From Bacillota bacterium (GTDB taxonomy: Bacteria > Bacillota > Clostridia > SK-Y3), in contig JAKSBV010000203.1 of assembly GCA_022360955.1 (NCBI GenBank), positions 1-64,000 of the forward strand: a DNA stretch of 64,000 nt. Reading direction: 5' to 3'. A program made the position numbers and the translations under genes. This document shows, one piece after another, positions 7,207 to 16,894 of the stretch (positions are counted from its first letter, which is position 1; each line of letters starts with the position of its first letter). The notes below the pieces were generated by a model that saw only the letters and a list, made by a program, of their open reading frames with translations, had not been told where the DNA came from and made no database searches.

Positions 7207-7233
7207 GTCGGATTTTACAATGTAAAAGGACCG
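7207..7233 (+). repeat. TTTTACAATGTAAAA palindrome, copy 1
   Basis: A 15-bp near-perfect palindrome at 7213-7227 with further complementary flanks (GGTC at 7207, GGACC at 7228). The same core and flanks recur at 48973-48987 and 51648-51662. Confidence 0.55.
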
Positions 7234-7243
7234 GCAAACGATC

Positions 7244-7287
7244 AAAATCGAAAGGGTCCGATGCTCTTTCGATTTTATTGTATTTTT
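7244..7287 (+). terminator. Terminator after the methyltransferase gene
   Basis: Perfect 11-bp stem AAAATCGAAAG (7244-7254) and CTTTCGATTTT (7266-7276), 11-nt loop, followed by ATTGTATTTTT. Confidence 0.7.
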
Positions 7288-7296
7288 AAAAAGTGC

Positions 7297-7355
7297 TTTA
7301 CAGAAAGTTTTTTTTATAGTACTGTAATAAATAGTGTATAGTATATAGCCGACAT
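7297..7355 (+). promoter_or_regulatory. Candidate promoters of dprA (sigma-A and sigma-D like)
   Basis: TTTACA at 7297-7302 with TACTGT 17 nt further (7320-7325) is a possible sigma-A site. Overlapping downstream, TAAA (7328-7331), 16 nt, GCCGACAT (7348-7355) matches the known flagellar sigma-D consensus (TAAA, 15 nt, GCCGATAT) at 11 of 12 positions. The rest of the 338-bp spacer holds a palindrome, a terminator and a heptamer array. Confidence 0.4.
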
Positions 7356-7479
7356 CATAGGAAAATATTGGTGCGCAGCTGGCAGTATAGGGTTTACGGA
7401 TGATTAGGCATTTGTGAATTTACAGGATAACCAAGGCAAACAATGAAATCTTCAACAAAAATGCGGCTTTGCTGCATAA

Positions 7480-7507
7480 CTGTCAACTGTCCATTGTCAG
7501 CTAATAT
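7480..7507 (+). repeat. Heptamer array before dprA
   Basis: Units CTGTCAA, CTGTCCA, TTGTCAG, CTAATAT. Almost the same order of units recurs at 63114-63141 before nusA. Confidence 0.6.
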
Positions 7508-7521
7508 ATGGGGGGGTTGTA

Positions 7522-8652
7522 GTGGAAGGGTTAAAATATTGGTTGTGGTTAACAAATGTTAAAGGCATGGGAAATGTCAAGGTCTACAGGCTTTTGAAGC
7601 ACTTTAAAACACCTAAGGAAATATGGCTTGCCGACCAAAATGCATTAAAAGGGATAGCACGGCTCAGCAATGAGGATATCCGTCATTTAAATGATAAAAG
7701 CCTAAAAAAAGCAGAAGAAATAATGCAGAATATGAAAGCTTCTAATATTCGCGCCGTTACGATGCAAGATGCGGAGTATCCTGAACGCCTGAAACATATT
7801 TATAGTGCGCCGGCTGTGCTGTATATCAGGGGGCAATTGAAGCGGCAGGATTTGGCTTCTGTCGCTATCGTTGGTTCACGGAGGGCTTCTCATTATGGCA
7901 GAAAGGTTGCGGAAAAACTTGCATACCAGCTTGCGGAAAGGGGCATAACGGTTGTAAGCGGTATGGCAAGAGGCATAGATACCAGCGCTCATAAAGGAGC
8001 CCTGAAAACCGGTCAAAGAAGTATCGCCGTGTTGGGATGTGGTGTAGATATTGTATATCCCAAGGAAAACCGTGAGATGATGGCGTATATTGCAAAAAGC
8101 GGTGCGGTTTTATCCGAGTATTGTCCCGGTACGCCGCCTAATCCGCAAAATTTTCCGGCAAGAAACAGAATTATCAGCGGGCTTTCCCTCGGAACAGTAG
8201 TGGTGGAGGCCGGTGAAAGAAGCGGTTCTTTGATTACGGCAGATTTCGCCCTGGAACAGGGAAGAGATGTTTTTGCCGTTCCCGGCAATATAGACAGCTA
8301 TGCCAGTATAGGCGCCAATAATCTCATTAAGCAAGGGGCTAAATTGGTTAGCTGTGTTGAAGACATATTGGAAGAATTGCCGGAACAGGTCGCCGGTGAT
8401 GCCGCGATTAATAATATGGAATTAAGTCATACTAATAATAGTTCTAAAGACATAGGATATTTGAAAGATATGGATTTATCTTCGGAAGAGGAAGAAGTTA
8501 TAAAATATTTGTCGAGCGAGCCCTTGCACATTGATGCATTATGTATTCAATCGGGATACAATGTGCAAAAATTAAATGCGGTTTTAACATTACTGGAAAT
8601 GAGAGGCATTGTTAATCAGCTTCCGGGGAAGCGATTTGTTGCGATAATATAA
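7522..8652 (+). CDS. dprA: DNA processing protein DprA/Smf
   Basis: DprA loads RecA on incoming single-stranded DNA during transformation; many non-competent bacteria also keep it. The 376-residue protein has an N-terminal helix-hairpin/SAM-like part (about 1-75), the Rossmann-like DprA core (AIVGSRRASHYG, VVSGMARGIDTSAHKGAL, FPARNRIISGL, EAGERSGSLITADFAL) and a C-terminal winged helix (about 310-376) as in most Firmicutes. GTG start at 7522 follows a GGGGGGTTGT stretch. It precedes topA by 34 nt, the usual dprA-topA order. Confidence 0.95.
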   Translation: MEGLKYWLWLTNVKGMGNVKVYRLLKHFKTPKEIWLADQNALKGIARLSNEDIRHLNDKSLKKAEEIMQNMKASNIRAVTMQDAEYPERLKHIYSAPAVLYIRGQLKRQDLASVAIVGSRRASHYGRKVAEKLAYQLAERGITVVSGMARGIDTSAHKGALKTGQRSIAVLGCGVDIVYPKENREMMAYIAKSGAVLSEYCPGTPPNPQNFPARNRIISGLSLGTVVVEAGERSGSLITADFALEQGRDVFAVPGNIDSYASIGANNLIKQGAKLVSCVEDILEELPEQVAGDAAINNMELSHTNNSSKDIGYLKDMDLSSEEEEVIKYLSSEPLHIDALCIQSGYNVQKLNAVLTLLEMRGIVNQLPGKRFVAII

Positions 8653-8686
8653 AATATCATCATAACGTGTATGAAGGAGGAAAAAG

Positions 8687-10771
8687 ATGGCTAGTTATCT
8701 TGTAATTGTAGAATCTCCTGCAAAAGCGAAAACGATAAAAAAATATTTAGGGAGAAACTACAAGGTTCTTGCTTCTATGGGACATTTGCGAGATCTACCG
8801 AAAAGTCAGCTGGGTGTGGATATCGAACAGAACTTTACACCGAAATATATTACGATTAGAGGAAAAGGGGAGCTTTTAAGCAAGTTAAAGAAGGAAGCGA
8901 AAAGTTCGGATAAAGTATTTCTAGCGACCGACCCGGATCGTGAAGGGGAAGCGATATCATGGCATTTGGCAAAGGCATTGAACATTAATGAAGATCAAAA
9001 ATGTCGTATTACCTTCAATGAAATTACCAAAACGGCTGTCAAAAGTGCAATCAAAGCACCTAGGGACATTGATGAAAAACTTGTGAACGCACAACAGGCC
9101 CGTAGAATTTTGGATAGAATTGTGGGGTATAAGATCAGCCCTCTCCTATGGCGGAAAGTCAAAAGGGGCTTAAGTGCCGGAAGGGTTCAGTCGGTAGCTA
9201 CCCGGCTGATATGTGATCGCGAAGGAGAAATAGAAGCCTTTGTCCCACAGGAATATTGGACCATAACGGCAAAATTGAAGGATGAAAAATCCGGTGGATG
9301 CTTTGAAGCAAAGTTCCATGGCTCTCAAAAAGGGAAAATCCCTTTGAATGATAAAGAGGCTGTGGACGAGGTGATGTCACGGCTGGAGGATGCGGATTAT
9401 GTGATTCGGAAGGTCAAAAAGGGAGAGCGAAGGAGAGCGCCCGCACCGCCGTTCATAACGAGCACATTACAGCAGGAAGCTTCGAGAAAACTGGGATTTA
9501 CGGCCAAGAGGACGATGATGGCCGCCCAGCAGCTTTACGAAGGTGTTGATATAAAAGGGGAAGGCACCATAGGTCTGATTACTTATATGAGAACCGATTC
9601 CACGCGTATCAGTGAGGAAGCACAGCATAATGCACGGCAATTTATAAGCGATAAGTTCGGTGGGGAATATGTACCTCAAAATCCTAAAAGGTATAAAAGC
9701 AAAAAGAGCTCTCAGGATGCCCATGAGGCCATTAGAACGACACAGGTACATTTAACGCCCGAAAAGGTAAAGGGTTCCTTGAAGCCCGATCAATATAAAT
9801 TATATAAACTAATATGGGAACGGTTTTTGGCGAGTCAGATGAAATCAGCGGTATATGATACTTTAAGTGTTGATATTGCGGCAAAAGACTATATATTTAA
9901 GGCGAACGGTTCTAAAATAAAATTTATGGGTTTTATGATACTCTATGTAGAAGGCAGTGATGAGGAAGTTGTCGATGAACAGGACAATATTCCCGCATTG
10001 ACGGAAGGCCAGAGGGTTGCGTTAAATAAGCTGACCCCGAAACAGCATTTTACACAGCCGCCCCCGAGGTATACGGAGGCAACACTGGTCAAGACATTAG
10101 AAGAAAAAGGCATCGGACGTCCCAGCACCTATGCGCCGACGATTATCACGATTATAGCCCGGGGCTATGTAGAAAGAGAAAAGAAGCAGTTGAAACCTAC
10201 GGAATTGGGTCATATCATCACGGGTCTTATGATAACGCATTTTAAAGATATCGTGGACATAGCATTTACGGCAAATATGGAACAGCAGCTGGATGAGATT
10301 GAAGAAGGTGACGGAGATTGGGTAGAGGTCCTAAAACGATTCTATCATCCCTTTGCGCACACTTTAAAAGAAGCTGAAGACGAAATAGGGGATATAGAAA
10401 TTGAAGATGAAGTAACCGATGTAAAGTGTGAAAAATGCGGCAAAAATATGGTGATTAAACATGGCAGGTATGGGAAATTCCTTGCTTGTCCGGGTTTCCC
10501 CGGGTGCAGAAATGCCAAGCCTATCCTGGAGGAGGCAGGCGTTAACTGTCCCCTGTGCGGCGGAAAGATATATATTAAAAAGACCCGGAGAGGAAAAAAA
10601 TATTACGGTTGTGAAAACTACCCCGGATGTCAATTGATGACGTGGGACGAACCGTTGCAGGAACAGTGCCCCCAATGCCAGGGTGTACTCGTTAAAAAAG
10701 TCTCCAAAAAATCAAGCAAAATTCAATGCAGCAATAAAGAATGCAAATACGAAAGGAGTCTGGATGAATGA
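8687..10771 (+). CDS. topA: DNA topoisomerase I (type IA)
   Basis: Relaxes negatively supercoiled DNA by single-strand passage. The 694-residue protein starts with the TOPRIM domain ([18 protein letters not shown]; acidic [14 protein letters not shown]), continues with the type IA core, where Y300 in [11 protein letters not shown] is the expected catalytic tyrosine, and ends with three C4 zinc-ribbon units ([41 protein letters not shown]). ATG at 8687 follows AAGGAGGAAAAAG. Its stop overlaps the start of trmFO (ATGA), so the two are translationally coupled. Confidence 0.98.
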   Translation: MASYLVIVESPAKAKTIKKYLGRNYKVLASMGHLRDLPKSQLGVDIEQNFTPKYITIRGKGELLSKLKKEAKSSDKVFLATDPDREGEAISWHLAKALNINEDQKCRITFNEITKTAVKSAIKAPRDIDEKLVNAQQARRILDRIVGYKISPLLWRKVKRGLSAGRVQSVATRLICDREGEIEAFVPQEYWTITAKLKDEKSGGCFEAKFHGSQKGKIPLNDKEAVDEVMSRLEDADYVIRKVKKGERRRAPAPPFITSTLQQEASRKLGFTAKRTMMAAQQLYEGVDIKGEGTIGLITYMRTDSTRISEEAQHNARQFISDKFGGEYVPQNPKRYKSKKSSQDAHEAIRTTQVHLTPEKVKGSLKPDQYKLYKLIWERFLASQMKSAVYDTLSVDIAAKDYIFKANGSKIKFMGFMILYVEGSDEEVVDEQDNIPALTEGQRVALNKLTPKQHFTQPPPRYTEATLVKTLEEKGIGRPSTYAPTIITIIARGYVEREKKQLKPTELGHIITGLMITHFKDIVDIAFTANMEQQLDEIEEGDGDWVEVLKRFYHPFAHTLKEAEDEIGDIEIEDEVTDVKCEKCGKNMVIKHGRYGKFLACPGFPGCRNAKPILEEAGVNCPLCGGKIYIKKTRRGKKYYGCENYPGCQLMTWDEPLQEQCPQCQGVLVKKVSKKSSKIQCSNKECKYERSLDE

Positions 10772-12072
10772 CGGTAACCATTATTGGCGGGGGGCTGGCA
10801 GGATGTGAAGCAGCATGGCAGATTGCAAATAGAAATATTCCTGTAAAGCTTTATGAAATGAAGCCGGATCAATACACTCCTGCACATCATTCTCCTTATA
10901 TGGCGGAATTGGTATGCAGTAATTCACTGCGTTCCGACCAGCTGGAAAATGCTGTGGGACTTTTGAAAGAAGAAATGCGTTTAATGGATTCATTAATCAT
11001 GCGATGTGCCGATGCGACACGGGTACCTGCAGGAGGCGCGCTTGCAGTAGACAGAAACGGGTTTTCTCAAAGGGTGACTGAGAAAATAGAGGGCCATGCA
11101 TTGATTGAGGTGGTCCGTAGGGAAGTCGTATCTATTCCTGAGGACGGACCGGTTGTGATTGCAACCGGTCCTTTAACGTCCCCGTCCCTTGCCCAAAGCA
11201 TAGCCGAATATACAGGAGATGAATATTTATACTTTTATGATGCGGCCGCACCAATTGTGACCTATGAGTCGATAGATCACCGGAAGGCTTTTAAGGCGGC
11301 TCGCTATGACCGAGGAGATGCGGATTATATTAATTGTCCTATGACAAAGGAGGAATATCTGCATTTTTGGAATGCGTTAATAAACGGTGAAGAAGCCGAA
11401 CGGAAATGCTTTGAAAAACAAATTGTTTTTGAAGGGTGTATGCCTGTTGAGAGGATGGCCGCAAGGGGAGAAAAGACCCTCCTTTTCGGTCCTTTGAAAC
11501 CGGTAGGGTTAACAGACCCGCGAACGGGGCAGACGCCTTATGCCGTTGTGCAGCTCAGGCAGGATAACAAAGAGGGCACCCTTTATAATATAGTAGGCTT
11601 TCAAACCCATCTTAAGTGGGGGGAGCAAAAGCGAATATTCGGCATGATCCCCGGGCTGGAAAAGGCGGAATTTGTAAGATACGGGGTTATGCATCGCAAT
11701 ACATACATTAACTCTCCGAAGCTGTTAAACGCTGCATACCAGAGCAAAGGGAACGGGAACATTTTTTTTGCAGGTCAAATTACCGGTGTGGAAGGATATG
11801 TGGAGTCGGCTTCGTCAGGTCTGGTGGCAGGACTGAATATGGCAAGAAGAGTCAAAGGAGAGGACCTGATATATTTTCCTAGAGAAACAGCCCTTGGTGC
11901 ACTAAGTCACTATATTGCCGACAGTTGTACCGTAGACTTTCAGCCCATGAATATTAACTTCGGTTTAATACCGGGTTTAAACGAAAAAATTAGAAACAAA
12001 CGGCAAAAAAACAGGAAGATTGCAGAGCGGGCAATCGACATCATTCATGGTTTTGCGAAAGGTAAATTATAA
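10768..12072 (+). CDS. trmFO: Methylenetetrahydrofolate-tRNA-(uracil-5-)-methyltransferase
   Basis: Folate- and FAD-dependent enzyme that makes m5U54 in tRNA, the Gram-positive alternative to TrmA. The 434-residue protein begins with the dinucleotide fold [19 protein letters not shown] and shows the family segments [42 protein letters not shown] and [15 protein letters not shown]. Family length is normal. The start overlaps the topA stop by 4 nt. In many clostridia codY or xerC/hslVU follows here; in this window a 392-bp spacer and then the flagellar cluster follow instead. Confidence 0.97.
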   Translation: MTVTIIGGGLAGCEAAWQIANRNIPVKLYEMKPDQYTPAHHSPYMAELVCSNSLRSDQLENAVGLLKEEMRLMDSLIMRCADATRVPAGGALAVDRNGFSQRVTEKIEGHALIEVVRREVVSIPEDGPVVIATGPLTSPSLAQSIAEYTGDEYLYFYDAAAPIVTYESIDHRKAFKAARYDRGDADYINCPMTKEEYLHFWNALINGEEAERKCFEKQIVFEGCMPVERMAARGEKTLLFGPLKPVGLTDPRTGQTPYAVVQLRQDNKEGTLYNIVGFQTHLKWGEQKRIFGMIPGLEKAEFVRYGVMHRNTYINSPKLLNAAYQSKGNGNIFFAGQITGVEGYVESASSGLVAGLNMARRVKGEDLIYFPRETALGALSHYIADSCTVDFQPMNINFGLIPGLNEKIRNKRQKNRKIAERAIDIIHGFAKGKL

Positions 12073-12077
12073 GTTAA

Positions 12078-12125
12078 AATTAGTGTAAACTATTGACATT
12101 TTAAAACCAGCGGTTTACACTAATT
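12078..12125 (+). promoter_or_regulatory. Promoter inside a 13-bp inverted repeat before the fla cluster
   Basis: TTGACA at 12093-12098 and TACACT at 12116-12121 are 17 nt apart. They are enclosed by a perfect inverted repeat, AATTAGTGTAAAC (12078-12090) and GTTTACACTAATT (12113-12125): the left arm sits just upstream of -35 and the right arm covers -10. This suggests an operator for a dimeric regulator at the head of the flagellar cluster. The arms could instead form a terminator-like hairpin after trmFO, but there is no T-tract. The remaining 340 nt before flgB contain no credible gene. Confidence 0.55.
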
Positions 12126-12464
12126 AATAGCATTACTAAAATATGCTATAGGCATGTGGTCCTAAAACAATAGGAAGGAATATCCATATACAACAGAATC
12201 ATATAATAATACAATAAATTATGGAAAGAGAATATCTATGCATAGAAAAAATATAGCAATTATTGCAGGAATATCATTTTTTTTGTCGAATAATTGATTT
12301 ATTAAGTTTTATAAGTTTTTGTAAAATCTTAACCCAATATCATTGGACGGCAAAAAGGATTTACACCATAGGATTTGAAGTTTTCCCGTTGAATCAGTCA
12401 AAGTATCTATTTCGTAAGATTGTGAATAAAACCCATTTAAAATCTGATGATGGAAGGTGTATGT
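12126..12464 (+). other. Long untranslated stretch ahead of flgB
   Basis: About 340 bases without a supported gene. A segment at 12160-12194 (CCTAAAACA .. TATCCATATACAA) resembles the deleted repeat copy at 43803-43865 and may be a further decayed remnant. A 69-codon frame (12263-12472) has no ribosome site and no recognisable features. If the promoter at 12093-12121 is used, this is a long leader. Confidence 0.4.
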
Positions 12465-12875
12465 ATGATTAGTAAGTTGTTTGACAATACGGCAATATTG
12501 GAGAAAGCTGTGGAGGCTTCTTGGCTGAGGAATGAAGCGATAGCGAATAATTTAGCGAATATTGATACACCCGGATACAAAAGACGGACAGTAGAATTTG
12601 AAAGTTTCTTGGCAGAAGCATTGGACCAGAAGAAGATCATGGGACATAGGACGCACGAGAAGCATATGCCTATAGGGAAGCAAGATATAAACAATATTTC
12701 CATTAAACAAGGACAAGACCATTCGGAAAACGAGATGAGAATAGACGGAAACAATGTTGATATAGATGCGGAAACAGCATTGTTTCTGAAAAATAATATT
12801 TATTACAATGCGGTTATTCAACAATTATCCGGGAGATTTAGTTCTATTAAAACCGTACTGCGTGAGACAAAATAA
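12465..12875 (+). CDS. flgB: Flagellar basal-body rod protein FlgB
   Basis: Proximal rod component of the basal body, exported by the flagellar type III system. The 136-residue protein has the rod-protein N-terminal motif (NEAIANNLANIDTPGYKRRTVEF) and the C-terminal amphipathic helix (ETALFLKNNIYYNAVIQQLSGRF). ATG at 12465 is chosen because GGAAGGTG (12452-12459) is 5 nt upstream; the in-frame ATG at 12447 lacks a site. First gene of the fla/che cluster, followed after 145 nt by flgC. Confidence 0.96.
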   Translation: MISKLFDNTAILEKAVEASWLRNEAIANNLANIDTPGYKRRTVEFESFLAEALDQKKIMGHRTHEKHMPIGKQDINNISIKQGQDHSENEMRIDGNNVDIDAETALFLKNNIYYNAVIQQLSGRFSSIKTVLRETK

Positions 12876-13020
12876 GTTCAACCGGTCTGAGCGTTATCTA
12901 CATTCATTTTTATATTACCAAAAAGGTTAGTATAGCCTATAAGTAAACAGTAGTTCAGCATTAACAGCTGGGGACAAAACATGAGAGGCATTACAAATTA
13001 TAAACAAAAAGGTGGTATAT

Positions 13021-13473
13021 ATGACATTTTTGAAATCTATGGATATTAGTGCTAGCGGGCTTTCTGCCCAGAGATTAAGAATGGATTTGATTTCTCAAAA
13101 TATTGCCAATGCAGATACGACAAGAACGGAAAACGGACAACCTTACCGAAGAAAAACAGCTTTATTTGAACAAAGAGGAAGTTCTTCTTCATTTTCAAGT
13201 TATTTGTCGGAGAGCAGCAAGACAAAGATAGGTACAAGCAATATTAACGGTGTGAGAGTAAAACGCATTATTGAGGATTCTTCACCTTTTAAAAGAATAC
13301 ATGACCCGGGGCATCCGGATGCTGACGAAGCAGGCTATGTGCTTATGCCCAATGTAGACACTATGACTGAAATGGTCAATATGATTTCGGCAACGCGCTC
13401 TTATGAAGCAAATGTAATGGCGATGAATTCAACGAAGGCTATGGCCATGAAAGCTTTGGAAATAGGAAAATAA
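13021..13473 (+). CDS. flgC: Flagellar basal-body rod protein FlgC
   Basis: Proximal rod protein, partner of FlgB. The 150-residue sequence carries the paired rod motifs, N-terminal ASGLSAQRLRMDLISQNIAN with a following DTTRTENGQPYRRK and C-terminal ATRSYEANVMAMNSTKAMAMKAL. ATG at 13021 has AAAGGTGG 6 nt upstream; an in-frame GTG nine bases earlier overlaps that site and is rejected. Confidence 0.97.
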   Translation: MTFLKSMDISASGLSAQRLRMDLISQNIANADTTRTENGQPYRRKTALFEQRGSSSSFSSYLSESSKTKIGTSNINGVRVKRIIEDSSPFKRIHDPGHPDADEAGYVLMPNVDTMTEMVNMISATRSYEANVMAMNSTKAMAMKALEIGK

Positions 13474-13532
13474 ATTTTGGTGAACAGTTAGCGGCGGATG
13501 ATGGCTTATAAAAGCTGCTGGAGGAGGTTGCA

Positions 13533-13829
13533 ATGAAAGTAAACGGTGTTAATCCTATTGAGTTAATGAATTTGAATCCTGCTGTGAAGGATAAGACTTC
13601 TAATAGTGAGATTAGTTTTTCCGAGTTTCTGGAAAACGCCATTGAAAGTGTTAATCAATTGCATAAAAATGCAGAGGACTCCAGGCAATTATTAGCTGCC
13701 GGGAAAATAGAAAATTTACATCAAGTAATGATAGATTCGGAAAAGGCTTCGGTGGCCGTTCAATATACGATTCAAATACGCAATAGAATAATGGACGCAT
13801 ATAATGAAATCATGCGAATGCAATTGTAA
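13533..13829 (+). CDS. fliE: Flagellar hook-basal body complex protein FliE
   Basis: FliE joins the MS ring to the rod and is the first exported rod component. The protein has 98 residues, normal for the family, with the conserved middle SFSEFLENAIESVNQLHK and C-terminal SVAVQYTIQIRNRIMDAYNEIMRMQL. GGAGGAGG lies 7 nt before the ATG. It is followed by an unusually long 396-bp spacer before fliF. Confidence 0.97.
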   Translation: MKVNGVNPIELMNLNPAVKDKTSNSEISFSEFLENAIESVNQLHKNAEDSRQLLAAGKIENLHQVMIDSEKASVAVQYTIQIRNRIMDAYNEIMRMQL

Positions 13830-14225
13830 TCGTTGGTGCCATATCATCCAATGAAATAATGGCGTGTGTTATATGGTTCCTGGAAATAAAGTGTATTCTT
13901 AACATGGGACAAACGTGCAACACAAATAGCGGTGGGAAAATCCTTAAAACCCCCGCTCACATGTTCACAGCTCGTGACATATAACCCAATCTGTTTTTTC
14001 ATATAATCTATTTATCGGCAACACTTATTAATTTTTAACCGTAATATGTGGAATTCCTAATTTTTTTATAACATGGACGATGTGTTTTGTAAAAACTGGT
14101 TACATTTATGTAGTGATGTACAACCATATACGCCGGATGCATAAATTTCATATTTCGGTACAACCGGTTTATGCATTGGCTGTATCTATCTTAATATATT
14201 TATATACGATGATTGAGGTGTGAAT
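13830..14225 (+). other. 396-bp spacer with inverted repeats inside the fla cluster
   Basis: No gene or convincing promoter is visible. The last 130 bases hold several symmetric features: TGGTTACAT with ATGT-AC-AACCA (14098-14126), ATGCATAAA (14137-14145) with TTTATGCAT (14168-14176), and the direct repeat GTACAACC at 14118 and 14158. Further up, ATGTTCAC and GTGACAT flank AGCTC near 13970-13982. The heptamer and 103-bp families are not present here. A structured leader or regulator-binding region for fliF is possible but unproven. Confidence 0.4.
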
Positions 14226-15782
14226 ATGCCTGAGCTTTTTAGCAAGATTCCTCAGCAATTTACGGAATTTTGGAAAAATTTAGACAAAAGTAATAAAACG
14301 AAAATGATTGTAATATCGGCTATTGTCTTTCTGAGTGTAGGGGCTGCCATCATGATGATTACCCGTCCCCAGTATCAGGATCTTGTTTCGTTTGTGGAGC
14401 CCAGAGATGCCAGGGATGTGATTATGCAGTTAGACAAGAGCAATATCGAATACCGACTGCAGGATAACGGCACCATTCAGGTGAAGAAGAATGACTTGAA
14501 CAGAGCCAAAGCGGCCTTGCTGCAAGAGGGTCTGCCCAAGGGAGGAAGTGTGAGTTATAAGGACGAGTATGGCAAGTCCAGCTTGGGCACCACGAATGTA
14601 GAAAGACAAAGAGGGTATAAAGAATATCTGGAAAGAGATATGGCCGCTACGCTAAAAGCTATGGATAATGTGAGAAATGCCGTCGTAAAGTTGAGCATAC
14701 CTGAAAAAAATGTTTTTTTCGGAAAAGAGGAAAGCAAGGTTAAGGCAAGTGTTGCGGTAGATTCATATCAAGAGCTTACAAACAAGCAGATTAAGGGCAT
14801 AGAGCAATTCGTCGCAGGGGGCGTCGAGGGCTTGAGCCCGCAAGATGTAACCATTCTTGACAGTAATGCCAATATATTAAACGATAGCTATGATGATGAT
14901 TTTGCCGGTAGTATTGACAGGCAATATGCGCTGAAACAAACGGTGAAAAGAGGCGTAGAAAAGCAAGTAACAGAGCTTCTGGCAGGGACGGCGGATAATA
15001 TAAAGGTTATGGCGAATCTTGAACTTGATTTTGATACGTTGGTTACAAATAAAGAAATATACGAGCCGGTTATCGATGATAAAGGGATTATTCTAAGTCA
15101 GCAGACCAGAAAAGAAACGGTTATAAACGGAACCGACGGCGGTGCACCGGGAATGGACAGTAACCCTCCCCAGTACCCTAATGCGAATACAAGTGAGACA
15201 GGAGAATATAAGTTAACCGATGAAACAACCAATTATGAGGTTAATAAAACGGTACAGCAATCTACCAAAGAGATAGGCAAATGGGATCGAGACAATTCAT
15301 CCATCGCAATTGTGATGCATTATATGCAAGAGCCTCCGGCAGATACAGGAGACGGCAATGTTGTGAATGCGGCCACGGCGAGAGCAGATGTGGATGATGT
15401 AAAAGCAACGGTGGCTTCCGCAACAGGGATACCGTTAGCGAATATTACCGTTCAGACCTATGATATGCCTGCATTAACCGAATCCAAACCGCCGTTAGAT
15501 TTAGCCGCATTGGCAGATAAGTATGGTGCGCTTGTTTTGGTGGGTATTCTCATTGCTTTGATTGTCATGATTATTTTAAGAGTGAATAACGAACAGGGCT
15601 TAACGGAACAGGAACAGCCTGTTTCTGCAAAATATAATGCAGCTAATAGTGAAGAAATGCTGCCAGATATAGAGTTAGAAGAAAAATCGGAAGTGAAAAA
15701 GCAAATAGAGAAATTTGTCAAGCAAAAGCCTGATGCTGTTGCACAGTTGTTAAGAAATTGGCTGGCAGATGATTGGGATTAA
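14226..15782 (+). CDS. fliF: Flagellar MS-ring protein FliF
   Basis: Forms the membrane ring on which rod, C-ring and export gate assemble. The 518-residue protein has an N-terminal membrane helix (about 25-47, MIVISAIVFLSVGAAIMMI), the ring-building YscJ-like domains (DARDVIMQLDKSNIEYRL), the large periplasmic part, a second helix near residues 437-458 (ALVLVGILIALIVMIILRV) and a short cytoplasmic tail ending QLLRNWLADDWD, which binds FliG. ATG at 14226 is used, 5 nt after GAGGTG. Followed by a heptamer-bounded spacer and fliG. Confidence 0.97.
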   Translation: MPELFSKIPQQFTEFWKNLDKSNKTKMIVISAIVFLSVGAAIMMITRPQYQDLVSFVEPRDARDVIMQLDKSNIEYRLQDNGTIQVKKNDLNRAKAALLQEGLPKGGSVSYKDEYGKSSLGTTNVERQRGYKEYLERDMAATLKAMDNVRNAVVKLSIPEKNVFFGKEESKVKASVAVDSYQELTNKQIKGIEQFVAGGVEGLSPQDVTILDSNANILNDSYDDDFAGSIDRQYALKQTVKRGVEKQVTELLAGTADNIKVMANLELDFDTLVTNKEIYEPVIDDKGIILSQQTRKETVINGTDGGAPGMDSNPPQYPNANTSETGEYKLTDETTNYEVNKTVQQSTKEIGKWDRDNSSIAIVMHYMQEPPADTGDGNVVNAATARADVDDVKATVASATGIPLANITVQTYDMPALTESKPPLDLAALADKYGALVLVGILIALIVMIILRVNNEQGLTEQEQPVSAKYNAANSEEMLPDIELEEKSEVKKQIEKFVKQKPDAVAQLLRNWLADDWD

Positions 15783-15786
15783 TATC

Positions 15787-15858
15787 GTTTGGGGTTTGAC
15801 GTTCGGAGTTCATAGACCTTTGAGATCATAGGGATTTTCGAACGCCGAACACCGGACC
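15787..15858 (+). repeat. Heptamer-bounded element between fliF and fliG
   Basis: Left arm: GTTTGGG, GTTTGAC, GTTCGGA, GTTCATA (15787-15814). Right arm, complementary in sense: TCGAACG, CCGAACA, CCGGACC (15838-15858). A core of 23 bases lies between. The arms would form a long imperfect hairpin ahead of the fliG ribosome site. Confidence 0.65.
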
Positions 15859-15877
15859 GGAATGGGGGGAAGAAGCG

Positions 15878-16894
15878 GTGCCGCGTGGGGTCAAGACTGA
15901 GATTTCCGGTAAAGAGAAAGCCGCAATGCTGCTTATTGCATTAGGACCGGAAAAATCTGCACAAATATTCAAACATTTGAAAGAAGAAGAAATTGAGCAA
16001 TTAACATTGGAAATTGCAAATATAAAAACCGTAACAGCTGAAGATAAACAAACCGTACTGGATGAGTTTTATCAGATATGTCTTGCGCAGCAGTATATTG
16101 CAGAAGGCGGTATTTCTTATGCTAAAGATATACTTGAAAAAGCTTTGGGCAGTCAGAAAGCCCTTGAAGTGATTGACAGGCTGACGGTGTCTTTACAGGT
16201 GAGACCTTTTGATTTTGTGAGAAAGGCGGATCCAAGTCAGCTTCTTAATTCGATTCAGGGAGAGCATCCTCAGACCATCGCACTTATTTTAGCTTATTTA
16301 AGACCGGTGCAGGCGGCTATTGTTATTTCCGCTTTGCCTCAAGACAAGCAGGCAGAGGTTGCAAGAAGAGTTGCCACAATGGATCGCACTTCTCCGGAAG
16401 TGATCAAAGAAGTGGAAAAAGTACTGGAAAAGAAACTTTCTTCCTTTGTTACGGAAGATTATGCCAGTTCCGGCGGAATACAGTCTATTGTTGATATATT
16501 AAATTCCGTTGACAGAGGAACTGAAAAACATATTATCGAAACCCTTGAAATTGAGGATGCCGACCTGGCAGAAGAAATTAAAAAGAGAATGTTTGTATTT
16601 GATGATATTGTTACGCTCGATAATAGGTCAATTCAGAGATTTCTTAGAGAAGTGGAAAATAATGAGTTGGCACTGGCCCTTAAAGGTGCTAGTGAGCAAG
16701 TACAAAAAGTTATTTTTTCCAATATGTCCAAACGTCTTGCCGAGGTGATCGAAGAAGACATGGAATTTATGGGCCCTGTGCGTTTAAGAGATGTTGAGGA
16801 GGCCCAGCAAAAAGTTGTGAATGTCATTAGGAAACTTGAAGATGCCGGTGAAATTGTTATTTCCAGAGGCGGGGGAGATGAAATCATTGTCTAG
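15878..16894 (+). CDS. fliG: Flagellar motor switch protein FliG
   Basis: C-ring protein that couples stator movement to rotation and binds FliF. Its 338 residues show the N-terminal domain (KAAMLLIALGPEKSAQIFKHL), the EHPQ motif in GEHPQTIALILAYLRP, and the C-terminal torque helix (MFVFDDIVTLDNRSIQRFLR) with conserved charged residues. GTG start at 15878 with GGGGGGAAG upstream. The 3' end overlaps fliH by about 17 nt. Confidence 0.97.
   Translation: MPRGVKTEISGKEKAAMLLIALGPEKSAQIFKHLKEEEIEQLTLEIANIKTVTAEDKQTVLDEFYQICLAQQYIAEGGISYAKDILEKALGSQKALEVIDRLTVSLQVRPFDFVRKADPSQLLNSIQGEHPQTIALILAYLRPVQAAIVISALPQDKQAEVARRVATMDRTSPEVIKEVEKVLEKKLSSFVTEDYASSGGIQSIVDILNSVDRGTEKHIIETLEIEDADLAEEIKKRMFVFDDIVTLDNRSIQRFLREVENNELALALKGASEQVQKVIFSNMSKRLAEVIEEDMEFMGPVRLRDVEEAQQKVVNVIRKLEDAGEIVISRGGGDEIIV

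Noticed and set aside
12263-12472. 69-codon frame upstream of flgB
   Set aside because: No ribosome site, overlaps the flgB start region in another frame, composition like untranslated AT-rich sequence.
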